Shown one piece after another: positions 53,857 through 63,241 of a DNA stretch of 64,000 bases. The notes beneath the pieces were generated by a model that had not been told where the DNA came from, ran no database searches, and saw only the letters and a program-made list of their open reading frames with translations. The stretch lies in assembly GCF_026130605.1 (NCBI RefSeq), contig NZ_JANFAU010000007.1:1-64000 (forward strand), in the 5' to 3' direction. Made by a program: the position numbers and the translations under genes. The stretch is from Sphingomonas lycopersici (lineage in GTDB: Bacteria; Pseudomonadota; Alphaproteobacteria; Sphingomonadales; Sphingomonadaceae). Each line of letters opens with the position of its first letter. The first letter of the stretch is position 1.

Positions 53857-54635
53857 GCGGCGGCCTCGTTCATGCGGGGAAGCCGCGCGATCAATTCACG
53901 GGCCAATGCCATATACGCCTCGGACCCGCTGCAGCGATGATCATAGATCAATGCGGGCAGGCCGTGGCTCGGCGCTTCGGAAAGACGGACGTTGCGCGGG
54001 ATCACCGTTTCGAACACCACCCGGCCGAGCACCGCGCGCACATCATTGGCAACCTGCTCGGTCAGCCGGTTGCGCCGATCGTACATCGTCAGCGCGACCC
54101 CCATGATCGACAGCGACGGGTTGAAGCGCGCACGAATCCGCTCGACCGTGCTAAGCAGCTGGCTCAGCCCCTCGAGCGCGAAAAATTCGCATTGCAGCGG
54201 GACGAGCAGCGAATCCGCCGCGACCATCGCATTGATCGTCAGCAGTCCGAGCGAGGGCGGGCAATCGATCAGCACGATATCCCAGCGCGGCGGGCATTCC
54301 TCGATCGCGCGGAGCAGCCGGTGGGTGCGTGCCTCGAGCTCGATCAGCTCGATCTCGGCGCCCGACAGATCGACGGTCGCGGGGAGGATATCGAGCCGGG
54401 GAATGCCGGAGGCGACGACGCCCTGTTCGATCGGGGTCGCGTCGACCAGCACGTGATAGCTCGAAATGCCGCGCGCCGCCTGCCCGATCCCGAGCCCGGT
54501 CGAGGCATTGCCCTGCGGATCGAGATCGATCAGCAACACGCGTTTGCCGGTCGCAGCCAACGCGGTCGCGAGGTTGATCGCGCTGGTGGTCTTGCCGACT
54601 CCGCCCTTCTGGTTGGCGACCGCGATACAAATCAT
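53853..54635 (-). CDS. parA: Chromosome-partitioning ATPase ParA
   Basis: Deviant Walker ATPase moving the ParB-parS complex. The 260-residue protein has KGGVGKTT at 10-17, DLDPQGN near 38-44 and IDCPPSLG near 123-130. The start overlaps rsmG by four bases; the operon runs mnmE-mnmG-rsmG-parA-parB. Confidence 0.97.
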   Translation of the reverse strand: MICIAVANQKGGVGKTTSAINLATALAATGKRVLLIDLDPQGNASTGLGIGQAARGISSYHVLVDATPIEQGVVASGIPRLDILPATVDLSGAEIELIELEARTHRLLRAIEECPPRWDIVLIDCPPSLGLLTINAMVAADSLLVPLQCEFFALEGLSQLLSTVERIRARFNPSLSIMGVALTMYDRRNRLTEQVANDVRAVLGRVVFETVIPRNVRLSEAPSHGLPALIYDHRCSGSEAYMALARELIARLPRMNEAAA

Positions 54636-55246
54636 CGCATGCGAACCTTTTCTGCGATCAGGATCCCGGATTCCGCATCGGTGATGCTTGGTTCCACGTG
54701 GAACAATCCGTGCCAGCCCCGGCGCGCGCTTTCAAGCTCGACGTGCGCGGTTCGTCCACGGGGAAGGATATAACGTGTGGATATGTCGGCGACGTGGCGG
54801 GTCGCACGGAGCAGCTCGTCGACCGGCGCGACCGCGCGCGCGCTGACGATGTGCTGCGGCGGAAGCTTTGCGCCCTCGATCTTGGCGGTGACCACGGTTG
54901 CGTTGGGCGCGCCGCACAAGGCATCGGCGAGAAAGTCGGCGCGGCGTCGACGCGGCTCGACCAATGTGACCTGCGCGGGGAGAAGCAGCGCGACGATTGC
55001 GCCGGGAAAGCCCGCGCCCGATCCGATATCGAGCCAGCGCGTCGTTTCATCGACCGGGCCGGCGAGCGGGATCAACTGCGCGGAATCGAGAATATGGCGC
55101 GCCCAGATCGCGTCGAGCGTCGAGCGTGCGATCAGATTCTGCTGCTCGCTTTCGGCGATCACGCGATCGGCAAAGCGCGCGACGCGTTCGGTCGCCTCGG
55201 CACCGAAGCGCTGTTCGATCCACCCGCGCGCGTCATTCTCGGTCAT
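54632..55246 (-). CDS. rsmG: 16S rRNA (guanine-N7) methyltransferase RsmG
   Basis: Methylates G527 of 16S rRNA. The 204-residue protein has the SAM-binding loop [11 protein letters not shown] (about 71-81) and [12 protein letters not shown] near 100-111. Near the C-terminus FHVEP is encoded by a parS site. The start overlaps the mnmG stop by four bases. Confidence 0.95.
   Translation of the reverse strand: MTENDARGWIEQRFGAEATERVARFADRVIAESEQQNLIARSTLDAIWARHILDSAQLIPLAGPVDETTRWLDIGSGAGFPGAIVALLLPAQVTLVEPRRRRADFLADALCGAPNATVVTAKIEGAKLPPQHIVSARAVAPVDELLRATRHVADISTRYILPRGRTAHVELESARRGWHGLFHVEPSITDAESGILIAEKVRMR
54690..54705. other. parS centromere site 1
   Basis: GGTTCCACGTGGAACA, within the rsmG coding region. 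It matches the parS consensus nGTTnCACGTGnAACn at every fixed position. Confidence 0.9.
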
Positions 55247-56964
55247 GCATTGGCCTTTGCGTGAAGCCACAGCGCGGTCAATGCCGCCGGGGTGACCCCG
55301 CGGATCCGCGAGGCTTCGTCGAGCGTCCGCGGATTGGCTTCGAGCAATCGTTCGCGCATTTCATTCGACAGGCCGTTGACCGTGGCGAGCGCGTCGCCTG
55401 CGGCGATCGTGATCGCGGCGTCGCGGCGCATCCGCGCGATCTCGTCCGCCTGGCGTTCGAGATAGGGGGCGTAGCGCGCGTCCTCCTCGGCCTCGCGGAT
55501 CAGGTCCGGGTCGGCGCCGTCATGCTCGCCGCGCGCGATTGCCGCGCGCTGCTCGTTGCGCCGGGCGAGGTGCGCGCGGCGTTCATCGCTCAGCAGGCCA
55601 TGTGCTTCGGCGATCGGCGACAGCCGCGTCTCGGCATTGTCGGCGCGGAGCGCGAGGCGATATTCGGCGCGCGCGGTGAGCATGCGATAGGGTTCGGTCA
55701 CCCCCTGCAGCACCAGATCGTCGATCATCACCGCGAGATAGGAGGTCGCGCGATCGAGCTGGAGCGGCGCAAGATCGAGCGCGTGCGCCGCGGCATTGGC
55801 GCCGGCGATCAGCCCCTGCGCGGCGGCTTCCTCATACCCGGTCGTGCCGTTGATCTGCCCGGCGAGGAAGGCGCCGGGGAGCGCACCCAGCCCGAGCCGA
55901 TGATCGAGCGCGCGCGGATCGATATGATCATATTCGACCGCATAGCCTGGGGTGACGATCTCCACGTCTTCGAGCCCCGGAATCGAGCGCACCATTGCGC
56001 GCTGAACATCGCTCGGCAGCGAGGTCGAGATGCCGTTGGGATAGACCAGAGGGTCGTCGAGCCCCTCGGGTTCGAGGAAGATCTGATGCCCGTCGCGGTC
56101 GCCGAAGCGGCGAATCTTGTCCTCGATCGACGGGCAATAGCGCGGCCCGCCCGCTTCGATCGCGCCGGTATGAAGCGGCGAGCGATGCAGATTGTCGCGG
56201 ATGATCGCGTGGGTCCGATCGGTGGTGCGCGAGATCGCGCAGGCGAGCTGGGGGAGGGCGCGCGTGCGGGTCATCGGCGACATCGTCCAATGATCTTCGT
56301 CGGACGGTTGCGGCGCGAGCATCGCCCAGTCGATCGTCCGCCCGTCGAGCCGTGGCGGCGTCCCGGTCTTGAGCCGGCGAACCGGCAGATCGAGCGCGCG
56401 GAGTTGCCGCGCCAGCTCGTTCGCCCCCGCTTCGCCGACGCGGCCGCCGTCGTCGCGCTCGTCGCCGCGGAAGATTCGTCCGCCGAGGAAGGTGCCGGTG
56501 GCCAGCACCACCGCGCGCGCGGTGATCGCGCTGCCGTCGAGCAGGGTGGCCCCGGCGATCGCGCCGCCGCGCAGGATCAGCGCCGCGGCTTCGCCCTCGA
56601 TCACCGTCAGCCGGTCCTGTTGCTCAAGTTGCGCCTGGATCGAACGCATATAGCGCGTGCGGTCCGCCTGAACGCGCGGCCCCTGCACCGCGAGCCCCTT
56701 GCTGCGGTTGAGCATGCGGTGGTGGATCGCGGCGGCGTCGGCGGCGCGCCCCATCAGCCCGTCGAGCGCGTCGACCTCGCGCACCAGATGGCCCTTGCCG
56801 AGCCCGCCGATCGACGGGTTGCACGACATCGCCCCGATCCGGTCGCGGCGCTGCGAGAGCAACGCGGTGCGTGCGCCGCACCGCGCGGCGGCCGCGGCGG
56901 CCTCGGTTCCGGCGTGGCCGCCGCCGACCACGATAACGTCAAAAGCATGTTCCACGTGAAACAC
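55243..56964 (-). CDS. mnmG: tRNA uridine 5-carboxymethylaminomethyl modification enzyme MnmG
   Basis: FAD enzyme that with MnmE modifies the wobble uridine. It starts (GTG) [20 protein letters not shown], with the FAD loop GGGHAG at about 13-18, then [17 protein letters not shown] near 47-63. At 573 residues it is shorter than the usual 610-630; the loss lies in the helical C-terminal part, between about residues 475 and 500, while the terminal [15 protein letters not shown] is kept. The start overlaps the mnmE stop and lies within parS site 2. Confidence 0.93.
   Translation of the reverse strand: MFHVEHAFDVIVVGGGHAGTEAAAAAARCGARTALLSQRRDRIGAMSCNPSIGGLGKGHLVREVDALDGLMGRAADAAAIHHRMLNRSKGLAVQGPRVQADRTRYMRSIQAQLEQQDRLTVIEGEAAALILRGGAIAGATLLDGSAITARAVVLATGTFLGGRIFRGDERDDGGRVGEAGANELARQLRALDLPVRRLKTGTPPRLDGRTIDWAMLAPQPSDEDHWTMSPMTRTRALPQLACAISRTTDRTHAIIRDNLHRSPLHTGAIEAGGPRYCPSIEDKIRRFGDRDGHQIFLEPEGLDDPLVYPNGISTSLPSDVQRAMVRSIPGLEDVEIVTPGYAVEYDHIDPRALDHRLGLGALPGAFLAGQINGTTGYEEAAAQGLIAGANAAAHALDLAPLQLDRATSYLAVMIDDLVLQGVTEPYRMLTARAEYRLALRADNAETRLSPIAEAHGLLSDERRAHLARRNEQRAAIARGEHDGADPDLIREAEEDARYAPYLERQADEIARMRRDAAITIAAGDALATVNGLSNEMRERLLEANPRTLDEASRIRGVTPAALTALWLHAKANA
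56948..56963. other. parS centromere site 2
   Basis: TGTTCCACGTGAAACA, one base off TGTTTCACGTGAAACA. It covers the first codons of mnmG. Confidence 0.9.
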
Positions 56965-58241
56965 TATTTCCCGATGCAGAAGCGCGCGAACAGCGCATCG
57001 AGCATCGTCTCGGTCGCGTCGGCGCCGACGATGCCCGCCAATTGCCGCATCGCATAGCGCACTCCTTCGGCGCGTACCAATAGATCGCGATCCATGCCGT
57101 CGCGCTCGATCGACTCGCGCGCCGCGACCACCGCGGCGCGTTGCTGGTCGCGGAGCAAGGCGCCATCGATCGCGAACAGCGCGGCGGCGCGCTCCTCGAC
57201 CACCTGCCACAGCCGGTCGATGCTCGCGAGGTCGTCGCGCGACACCGCGATGCGGCCTGCGGGGACCGTCGCGCGATCGGGAAGGTCGCTGCGCGGGTGA
57301 AGCGCGGTCACCGGCCAGTCGGCGGGGGCGGGGGCATCGTCGAGCCACAGCACGATATCGGCGGTCGCCGCGGCGCGCCGGGCACGCTCGATCCCGATGC
57401 GCTCGACCGGATCGTCGGTTTCCACCGCCAGCCCCGCGGTATCGATCAGCGTGAAGAGCTGGCCGTGGCGGACCACCCGCGCTTCGAGCAGGTCGCGCGT
57501 CGTCCCCGCGATCGGGGTGACGATCGCCGCGTCGCGTTCGAGCATCGCGTTGAACAGGGACGATTTGCCCGCATTGGGTGGCCCGGCGAGAACCACGCGA
57601 TAGCCTTCGCGCAGCCGCTCGACCGTCGGCCGCGCGAGCAGCGCCGACACCTCGCCGAGCCATGCCGCGATCGCGGTATCGAGCTGGCGATCGTCGGCGG
57701 GCGACACATCATCCTCGTCGCTGAAGTCGATCATCGCCTCGATCCGCGCCGCGATCCCGGCGAGCGTCGCGAGCCAGCGCGCGACCGCGCGGCTGATCTC
57801 GCCGTCGACGCTGGCGATCGCCGCGCGGCGCTGCGCCTCGCTTTCGGCTTCGAGCAGGTCGGCGAGCCCCTGCGCCTGCGCCAGATCGATCCGGCCGTTC
57901 TCCAGCGCGCGACGGGTGAATTCGCCCCCGCGCGCGCGGCGCAGCCCGGGGCGGGAGGCAAGCGTCCGCTCGACCGCCGCCACCGTGGCGATGCCGCCGT
58001 GGAGGTGGAGTTCGGCGAGGTCTTCGCCGGTCGCGGTTGCTGGCCCCGGAAACCACAGCAGCAGCGCATCGTCGAGCAACGCGCCGTCCGCATCGCGCAA
58101 CCGTCGCAACGTCGCGCGGCGGGGTTGGGGGAGCCCACCCGCGAGCGCCTCGACCGTCGCTGCGGCGTGCGGGCCGCTGATGCGCAGCACTGCGATCGCC
58201 GCGGGCGGCTGGCCGCTCGAAACGGCGAAGATCGTATCCAT
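56964..58241 (-). CDS. mnmE: tRNA modification GTPase MnmE
   Basis: Partner of MnmG. The 425-residue protein has an N-terminal folate-binding domain, a G domain with GPPNAGKSS (about 215-223), TPIAGTTRD and DTAG, and the C-terminal FCIGK motif whose cysteine is functional. The start overlaps the next upstream gene. Confidence 0.96.
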   Translation of the reverse strand: MDTIFAVSSGQPPAAIAVLRISGPHAAATVEALAGGLPQPRRATLRRLRDADGALLDDALLLWFPGPATATGEDLAELHLHGGIATVAAVERTLASRPGLRRARGGEFTRRALENGRIDLAQAQGLADLLEAESEAQRRAAIASVDGEISRAVARWLATLAGIAARIEAMIDFSDEDDVSPADDRQLDTAIAAWLGEVSALLARPTVERLREGYRVVLAGPPNAGKSSLFNAMLERDAAIVTPIAGTTRDLLEARVVRHGQLFTLIDTAGLAVETDDPVERIGIERARRAAATADIVLWLDDAPAPADWPVTALHPRSDLPDRATVPAGRIAVSRDDLASIDRLWQVVEERAAALFAIDGALLRDQQRAAVVAARESIERDGMDRDLLVRAEGVRYAMRQLAGIVGADATETMLDALFARFCIGK

Positions 58242-58474
58242 CACCCGCCGGGCTTGGTCCCCGCCTCGAACAGTCGCCGCCAGAAGGCGACGCCGGCCTC
58301 GCCCATCGGCGCCCAATTCTTGATCATCGTCTCGAACATCTCGGGGCGGAGCCCGTTGTCGATCGTATCCTGCATCTTGGCGATATAGGCTTCATGGATC
58401 GGGGTGAGGTCCGGCAGGCCCATCAGGCGCCGCGCCTCTTCCGGGGTGCAATCCACCTCGACATTCACTTTCAT
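58241..58474 (-). CDS. DUF6489-like small protein
   Basis: A 77-residue acidic protein starting MKVNVEVDCTPEEARRLMGL, with PEMFETMIKNWAPMGEAG in the second half. This is a small alphaproteobacterial family of unknown function typically encoded just before mnmE. The stop overlaps the mnmE ATG. Confidence 0.8.
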   Translation of the reverse strand: MKVNVEVDCTPEEARRLMGLPDLTPIHEAYIAKMQDTIDNGLRPEMFETMIKNWAPMGEAGVAFWRRLFEAGTKPGG

Positions 58475-58612
58475 TCCCGACCACTCCTTGAGCCGCATGG
58501 GCTGGCGCGATAGCGTCCCTTGCTATGTATGCCCGCGATTCCGCCTTTATCGCAACGCTTGTCGGCGGTCGGGCGACCAGCGATTGAACCAAGAACATCA
58601 ATGGAGTGAACA

Positions 58613-59314
58613 ATGGGTGAGATGATCGAGGTCGAAACGCTGGACCATGACGCGCATTTCGGCGCCTATGTCGCGCGCCCGGCGGGGACGGCGACCGCGG
58701 CGATCGTAGTGATCCAGGAAGTGTTCGGAGTGAACGCCGGGATCCGCGGCAAGTGCGACCGGCTGGCGGCGGACGGCTATCTCGCGATCGCCCCCGATCT
58801 GTTCTGGCGGATCGCGCCGGGCGAACAGCTCGATCCCGATGTCAAACCCGAGTTCGAGCGCGGGCTGCAATTGTTCGGCCAGTTCGATCAGGAAGCCGGA
58901 ATCCGCGATATCGAGGCAACGATCCGCAAGGCGCGCGCGCTACTCGGCGGTACGGGCAAGGTCGGTTGCGTCGGCTATTGCCTCGGCGGCCGGCTCGCCT
59001 TCATGACCGCGTGCCGCACCGATATCGACGCCTCGGTCGGCTATTATGGCGTGGGGATCGACGGGCTGCTCGGCGAGAAGCATGCGATTGCGCGCCCGGT
59101 GATGCTGCATGTCGCGGGCGAGGACGGCTTCGTCGACAAGGCCGCGCAACAGCGGATGCACGCCGGGCTCGACGATCATCCGCGGGTGACGATCCACGAT
59201 TATCCGGGCGAGGATCACGGCTTCGCTACCGAAATGGGCAACCGCCGCTCGCCGCAGGCGGCCGATCTCGCGGACCAGCGGACCACGGCGTTCTTCAAGG
59301 AAAACCTTGCCTAA
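58613..59314 (+). CDS. Dienelactone hydrolase family protein
   Basis: A 233-residue alpha/beta hydrolase. The nucleophile elbow is GYCLGG (Cys near 123) and the catalytic His is in GEDHGFA. Dienelactone hydrolases of this type use Cys-Asp-His. The substrate is unknown; no aromatic degradation genes are nearby. Divergent from the mnmE cluster. Confidence 0.9.
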   Translation: MGEMIEVETLDHDAHFGAYVARPAGTATAAIVVIQEVFGVNAGIRGKCDRLAADGYLAIAPDLFWRIAPGEQLDPDVKPEFERGLQLFGQFDQEAGIRDIEATIRKARALLGGTGKVGCVGYCLGGRLAFMTACRTDIDASVGYYGVGIDGLLGEKHAIARPVMLHVAGEDGFVDKAAQQRMHAGLDDHPRVTIHDYPGEDHGFATEMGNRRSPQAADLADQRTTAFFKENLA

Positions 59315-59352
59315 ACAATAGGTTGATAGAGAAGAGCGACGAGATTGCCGTC

Positions 59353-59472
59353 CCGTTCGCCCTGAGCTTGTGAGGGCGCCCATGAAAGTAATACTTTCAT
59401 GGGACCCGCCGGAGGGCTGTGCTTCTTCGTCGGAAGAAAGTGCAGGGCTTCGACAGGCCCGGCTCGAACGGG
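59353..59472. repeat. Composite hairpin repeat family A, copy 5 with inner palindrome
   Basis: The outer halves resemble family A (CCGTTCGCCCTGAGCTTGTG; CTTCGACAGGCCCGGCTCG). Inside is a perfect palindrome at 59379-59403, CCCATGAAAGT and its complement around AAT. Confidence 0.7.
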
Positions 59473-59500
59473 GAGCGACAATCTCGCTTAATCGAAGCGT

Positions 59501-61780
59501 TCAGATCGGATGCCCGTCGGCGTCGCGAAGCACTTCGCGGCGGCCGACATGGTCGGGCCGGCCGACGATGCCGTCCTTCTCCATCCGCTCGATCAGCCGG
59601 GCGGCGCTGTTATAGCCGATCCGCAACTGGCGCTGGAGCCACGAGGTCGACGCCTTCTGGCTCTCGCACACCAATTGGATCGCGGCGCGATATTGCTGAT
59701 CCTCGGCCGAATCCTCGCCGGTCGGCGCGCCTTCGAGATCGAAGCTCTGCTCGGGCTCCTCGGTGACCGAGGTGACGTAATCGGGCGCCCCTTGCGCGCG
59801 CCAGTGATCGGTCACCGCGCGCACCTCGTCGTCGGAGACGAACGGGCCGTGGACGCGGACGATGCCCTTGCCGCCGGGCATGTAGAGCATGTCGCCCTTG
59901 CCCAGCAACTGCTCGGCGCCCTGTTCGCCGAGGATCGTGCGCGAATCGATCTTCGAGGTGACGTGGAACGAGATGCGGGTCGGCAGGTTGGCCTTGATCA
60001 CCCCGGTGATCACGTCGACCGAGGGACGCTGGGTGGCCATGATCAGGTGAATCCCCGCCGCGCGCGCCTTTTGCGCGAGCCGCTGGATGAGGAATTCGAC
60101 TTCCTTGCCCGCGGTCATCATCAGGTCGGCAAGCTCGTCGACGATCACCACGATCTGCGGCAGCACCTGATAATCGAGCTGTTCTTCCTCATAGACCGGC
60201 TGGCCGTTCTCGCCGAACCCGGTCTGGACGCGGCGGCCGAGCGGGGCGCCCTTGGCGCGGGCGGCGCGCACCTTGTCGTTGAAGCTGCTCAGCGAGCGGA
60301 CCCCGAGCGACGACATCTGGCGGTAGCGATCCTCCATCTGCTCGACCGCCCATTTGAGCGCGCGCACCGCCTTGGCCGGATCGGTGACGACCGGCGAGAG
60401 CAGATGCGGGATGTCGTCGTACATCGACAATTCGAGCATCTTGGGATCGATCATGATCATGCGGCACTGATCCGGGGTCAGCCGGTACAGCAGCGAGAGG
60501 ATCATGCAGTTGAGCCCGACCGACTTGCCCGAGCCGGTGGTCCCCGCAACGAGCAGGTGGGGCATCGGCGCGAGATCGGCGATCACCGGATCGCCCGCGA
60601 TATTCTTGCCGAGCACTACGGGGAGCTGCGCCGACTGATCCTCGAACGATTGCGAGCCGATCAGTTCGTGGAGCGACACCGTCTCGCGCTTGGCGTTGGG
60701 CAGTTCGATCCCGATCACGGTGCGCCCCGGGATCGTCGCGACGCGCGCCGAGATCGCGGACATGTTGCGCGCGATATCGTCGGCGAGGCTGACGACGCGG
60801 GTCGCCTTGATCCCCGGCGCCGGCTCGAGCTCGTACATCGTGACGACCGGGCCGGGGCGGACCTCCTTGATCTCGCCGCGGACGTGAAAATCGTCGAGCA
60901 CGGTCTCGAGCAGCCGCGCGTTGCGCTCCAGCGCGGTCTTGTCGATCGCATTGTTCTGCGACGGCGGGGCCGGGGTGAGCAGATCGATCGTCGGCAGGAC
61001 ATAATTGTCGCGCAGATCGAGCTGCGCCTGCGCCGCGGGTTTGGGGCGCGCGGCCGAGGGTGCGAGGCTGCGCTCGCTGATTACCGGGCCGGGGCGCGGA
61101 TCGGGTTGCGCCACCGGGCGCGGGGTGACCGGGCGGCGCACCAGTTCGAGCGGCACGTCCTCGTCGTCGATCGCCGCCGGGCGATCGCGGCGGACGCGCC
61201 ATACCCGCGGCAACGCGATGTCGATGCTCCGCCCCCACAGGATCGCGCCGGCGATGCCCGAGACCAGGCCGAGCGCGATCACCGACCAATAGCTCACGGC
61301 AGGATTATTGGCGAAGCCCAGCGCCCAGCGGACGCCCGCGACGACGCCGAGCCCGATGCCGCCGCCCCAGCCGAACGGCAGCGCGGGCACCGCGCCGCGC
61401 GCGACGCAGGCGAGCGCGGTGGCCATCAGCGCGACCCCGAGCGCGGCATTGCGCAGCATCCGCCCCCATTCGCCGACCGGCTGATCGCGCCACAGCCGGA
61501 GCGCGACGATCGGCCCGACCGGGAGCAGCAGCGCGACCGCCGGGCCGAGCAGGGTCAGCGCGATATCGGCGAACCACGCGCCGGCGCTGCCGAGCAGGTT
61601 ATGCACGCCCTCCCCGGCGGCGGTGTTGAGCGCGGCGTCGCCCGGCGAATAGGTCACCAGCGCCAGCGCCATCGCCGCGGTGGCCAATACCAGCGCGATC
61701 GCGACGATCAGCGCGCCGCTGCGCGCCGCGCCTGCCTTCACCGTTTCGCGCCATAGCGATGCGTTCGCCCGGCTCGCCAT
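59501..61780 (-). CDS. ftsK: DNA translocase FtsK
   Basis: Septal motor that clears DNA and activates XerCD at dif. The 759-residue protein has about four N-terminal membrane helices (about 20-190), a short linker, the motor domain with Walker A GTTGSGKSVG near 412-421, DPKMLEL nearby, and a C-terminal winged-helix gamma domain (QLRIGYNSAARLIERME) that reads KOPS. Confidence 0.96.
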   Translation of the reverse strand: MASRANASLWRETVKAGAARSGALIVAIALVLATAAMALALVTYSPGDAALNTAAGEGVHNLLGSAGAWFADIALTLLGPAVALLLPVGPIVALRLWRDQPVGEWGRMLRNAALGVALMATALACVARGAVPALPFGWGGGIGLGVVAGVRWALGFANNPAVSYWSVIALGLVSGIAGAILWGRSIDIALPRVWRVRRDRPAAIDDEDVPLELVRRPVTPRPVAQPDPRPGPVISERSLAPSAARPKPAAQAQLDLRDNYVLPTIDLLTPAPPSQNNAIDKTALERNARLLETVLDDFHVRGEIKEVRPGPVVTMYELEPAPGIKATRVVSLADDIARNMSAISARVATIPGRTVIGIELPNAKRETVSLHELIGSQSFEDQSAQLPVVLGKNIAGDPVIADLAPMPHLLVAGTTGSGKSVGLNCMILSLLYRLTPDQCRMIMIDPKMLELSMYDDIPHLLSPVVTDPAKAVRALKWAVEQMEDRYRQMSSLGVRSLSSFNDKVRAARAKGAPLGRRVQTGFGENGQPVYEEEQLDYQVLPQIVVIVDELADLMMTAGKEVEFLIQRLAQKARAAGIHLIMATQRPSVDVITGVIKANLPTRISFHVTSKIDSRTILGEQGAEQLLGKGDMLYMPGGKGIVRVHGPFVSDDEVRAVTDHWRAQGAPDYVTSVTEEPEQSFDLEGAPTGEDSAEDQQYRAAIQLVCESQKASTSWLQRQLRIGYNSAARLIERMEKDGIVGRPDHVGRREVLRDADGHPI

Positions 61781-61899
61781 TGCCTTTAAATCCCCCGCCG
61801 ATGTGATGAGATATGCCCGGCGGAATCATCTGCCTCACCGAGTCCCGCGTCAAGACACCGCGATTGGCAGCGCGCCGGATCGCGGATAGAGCGTGGCGG

Positions 61900-63114
61900 A
61901 TGGATCACGCTGACGTTCTCATCCTCGGCGGCGGGCTGGTCGGTGCGACGCTGGCGATCGCGCTCGATCGCCACGGCCTCAAGACGATCGTGGTCGACCC
62001 GGCCGACCCGACCGTCACCACCGCGATCGGCTTCGACGGCCGCGCTTCCGCCATCGCCAGCGCGAGCCACCGCATGCTCGAGGCGATCGGGGTCGCCGGG
62101 GGGCTCGAAGGCCATGGCTGCGCGATCCGCCATATCCGGGTGAGCGACGGGCTCGCACCCGGCAAGCTCGATTTCATTCCCGATGCCGACGACGGCGCTT
62201 TGGGGACGATGTACGAGAATCGCCGGCTGCGCATCGCCTTGGGCGAGGCGCTCAAGCGTTCGACGGTCGACCTCAGGATGAAGACCCGCGCGACCGCGGT
62301 AACGCGTGGGCCAGCCGGCGTCACCGCGACGCTTTCCTCGGGGGAGACGGTTGGCGCGTCGCTGCTCGTCGCGGCCGAGGGGCGCAATTCGCCGACCCGC
62401 GCCGATGCCGGGATCAAGGTCGCGCAATGGCGCTACGATCATGCCGCGATCATCTCGGCGTTCCACCACGAGCGGCCGCATGAGGAGATCGCTTACGAGA
62501 TTTTCTACGCCGCCGGGCCGTTCGCGCTGCTCCCGCTGGTCGACGACGAGATCGGGCATCGCTCGGCGATCGTCTGGACGGTGAAGGCGGCGGACGCGCC
62601 GGCGATGCTCAAGCTCGGCGATCGCGCCTTTCTCGCCGAGGCGGAGAAACGGATGGGCGGGTTCCTCGGCGCGCTTTCCGGCGCCAGCCCGCGCGCGAGC
62701 TTCCCGCTCGGCTTCCATCATGCCGCGACGATCACCGGCGAGCGGCTCGCGCTGGTCGGCGACGCGGCGCACGGCATCCATCCGATCGCGGGGCAGGGGC
62801 TCAACCTCGGTTTCCGCGATGTCGCGGCGCTGGTCGAGGTGCTGGTCGAGGGGCGGCGGCTCGGGCTGGAGGCGGGCGATGCGCAATTGCTCGATCGCTA
62901 CCAGCGCTGGCGCAGCCTCGATACGTTGATGGTCGCGGGGGCGACCGATACGCTGACCCGGCTGTTCGGCATCCCCGGCCGCACGGCGAGCGCGATCCGG
63001 CGCTTCGGCATTTCGGCGGTCGACCGTATCACCCCGCTCAAGGCGCGTTTCATGGCCGAAGCGCGCGGCGAGAGCGGGGCGCTGCCCAAGTTGTTGCAGG
63101 GGCTGACGGTTTAA
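61900..63114 (+). CDS. UbiH/UbiF-type FAD-dependent ubiquinone hydroxylase
   Basis: A 404-residue flavin monooxygenase. The FAD loop is GGGLVGATLA (about 10-19) and the second FAD motif LVGDAAHGIHPIAGQGLNLG near 284-303. It hydroxylates the ubiquinone ring; the exact position (UbiH, UbiF, UbiL) is not decidable by eye. The ATG giving MDHADVLILGGG is the natural start. Confidence 0.92.
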   Translation: MDHADVLILGGGLVGATLAIALDRHGLKTIVVDPADPTVTTAIGFDGRASAIASASHRMLEAIGVAGGLEGHGCAIRHIRVSDGLAPGKLDFIPDADDGALGTMYENRRLRIALGEALKRSTVDLRMKTRATAVTRGPAGVTATLSSGETVGASLLVAAEGRNSPTRADAGIKVAQWRYDHAAIISAFHHERPHEEIAYEIFYAAGPFALLPLVDDEIGHRSAIVWTVKAADAPAMLKLGDRAFLAEAEKRMGGFLGALSGASPRASFPLGFHHAATITGERLALVGDAAHGIHPIAGQGLNLGFRDVAALVEVLVEGRRLGLEAGDAQLLDRYQRWRSLDTLMVAGATDTLTRLFGIPGRTASAIRRFGISAVDRITPLKARFMAEARGESGALPKLLQGLTV

Positions 63115-63147
63115 GGTGGCCCTAACAGTCCGTGAATTGCCCTCTCC

Positions 63148-63229
63148 CCGTTCGGGCTGAGCTTGTCGAAGCCCTGCACTTTTCTTTCAAGGAAGACGGA
63201 CAGCCCTTCGACAGGCTCAGGGCGAACGG
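63148..63229. repeat. Dispersed hairpin repeat family A, copy 6
   Basis: TTCGGGCTGAGCTTGTCGAAG at the left and CTTCGACAGGCTCAGGGCGAA at the right (each read within 20 bases of core). It lies between two convergent genes. Confidence 0.8.
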
Positions 63230-63241
63230 AGGTAGCGAATC

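Noticed and set aside
55243..57663. 806-codon extension of mnmG
   Set aside because: The extra part is mnmE read in another frame; MnmG starts at the GTG in parS site 2.
59510..61756. 748-codon plus-strand frame over ftsK
   Set aside because: Antisense shadow of ftsK with no domain features.
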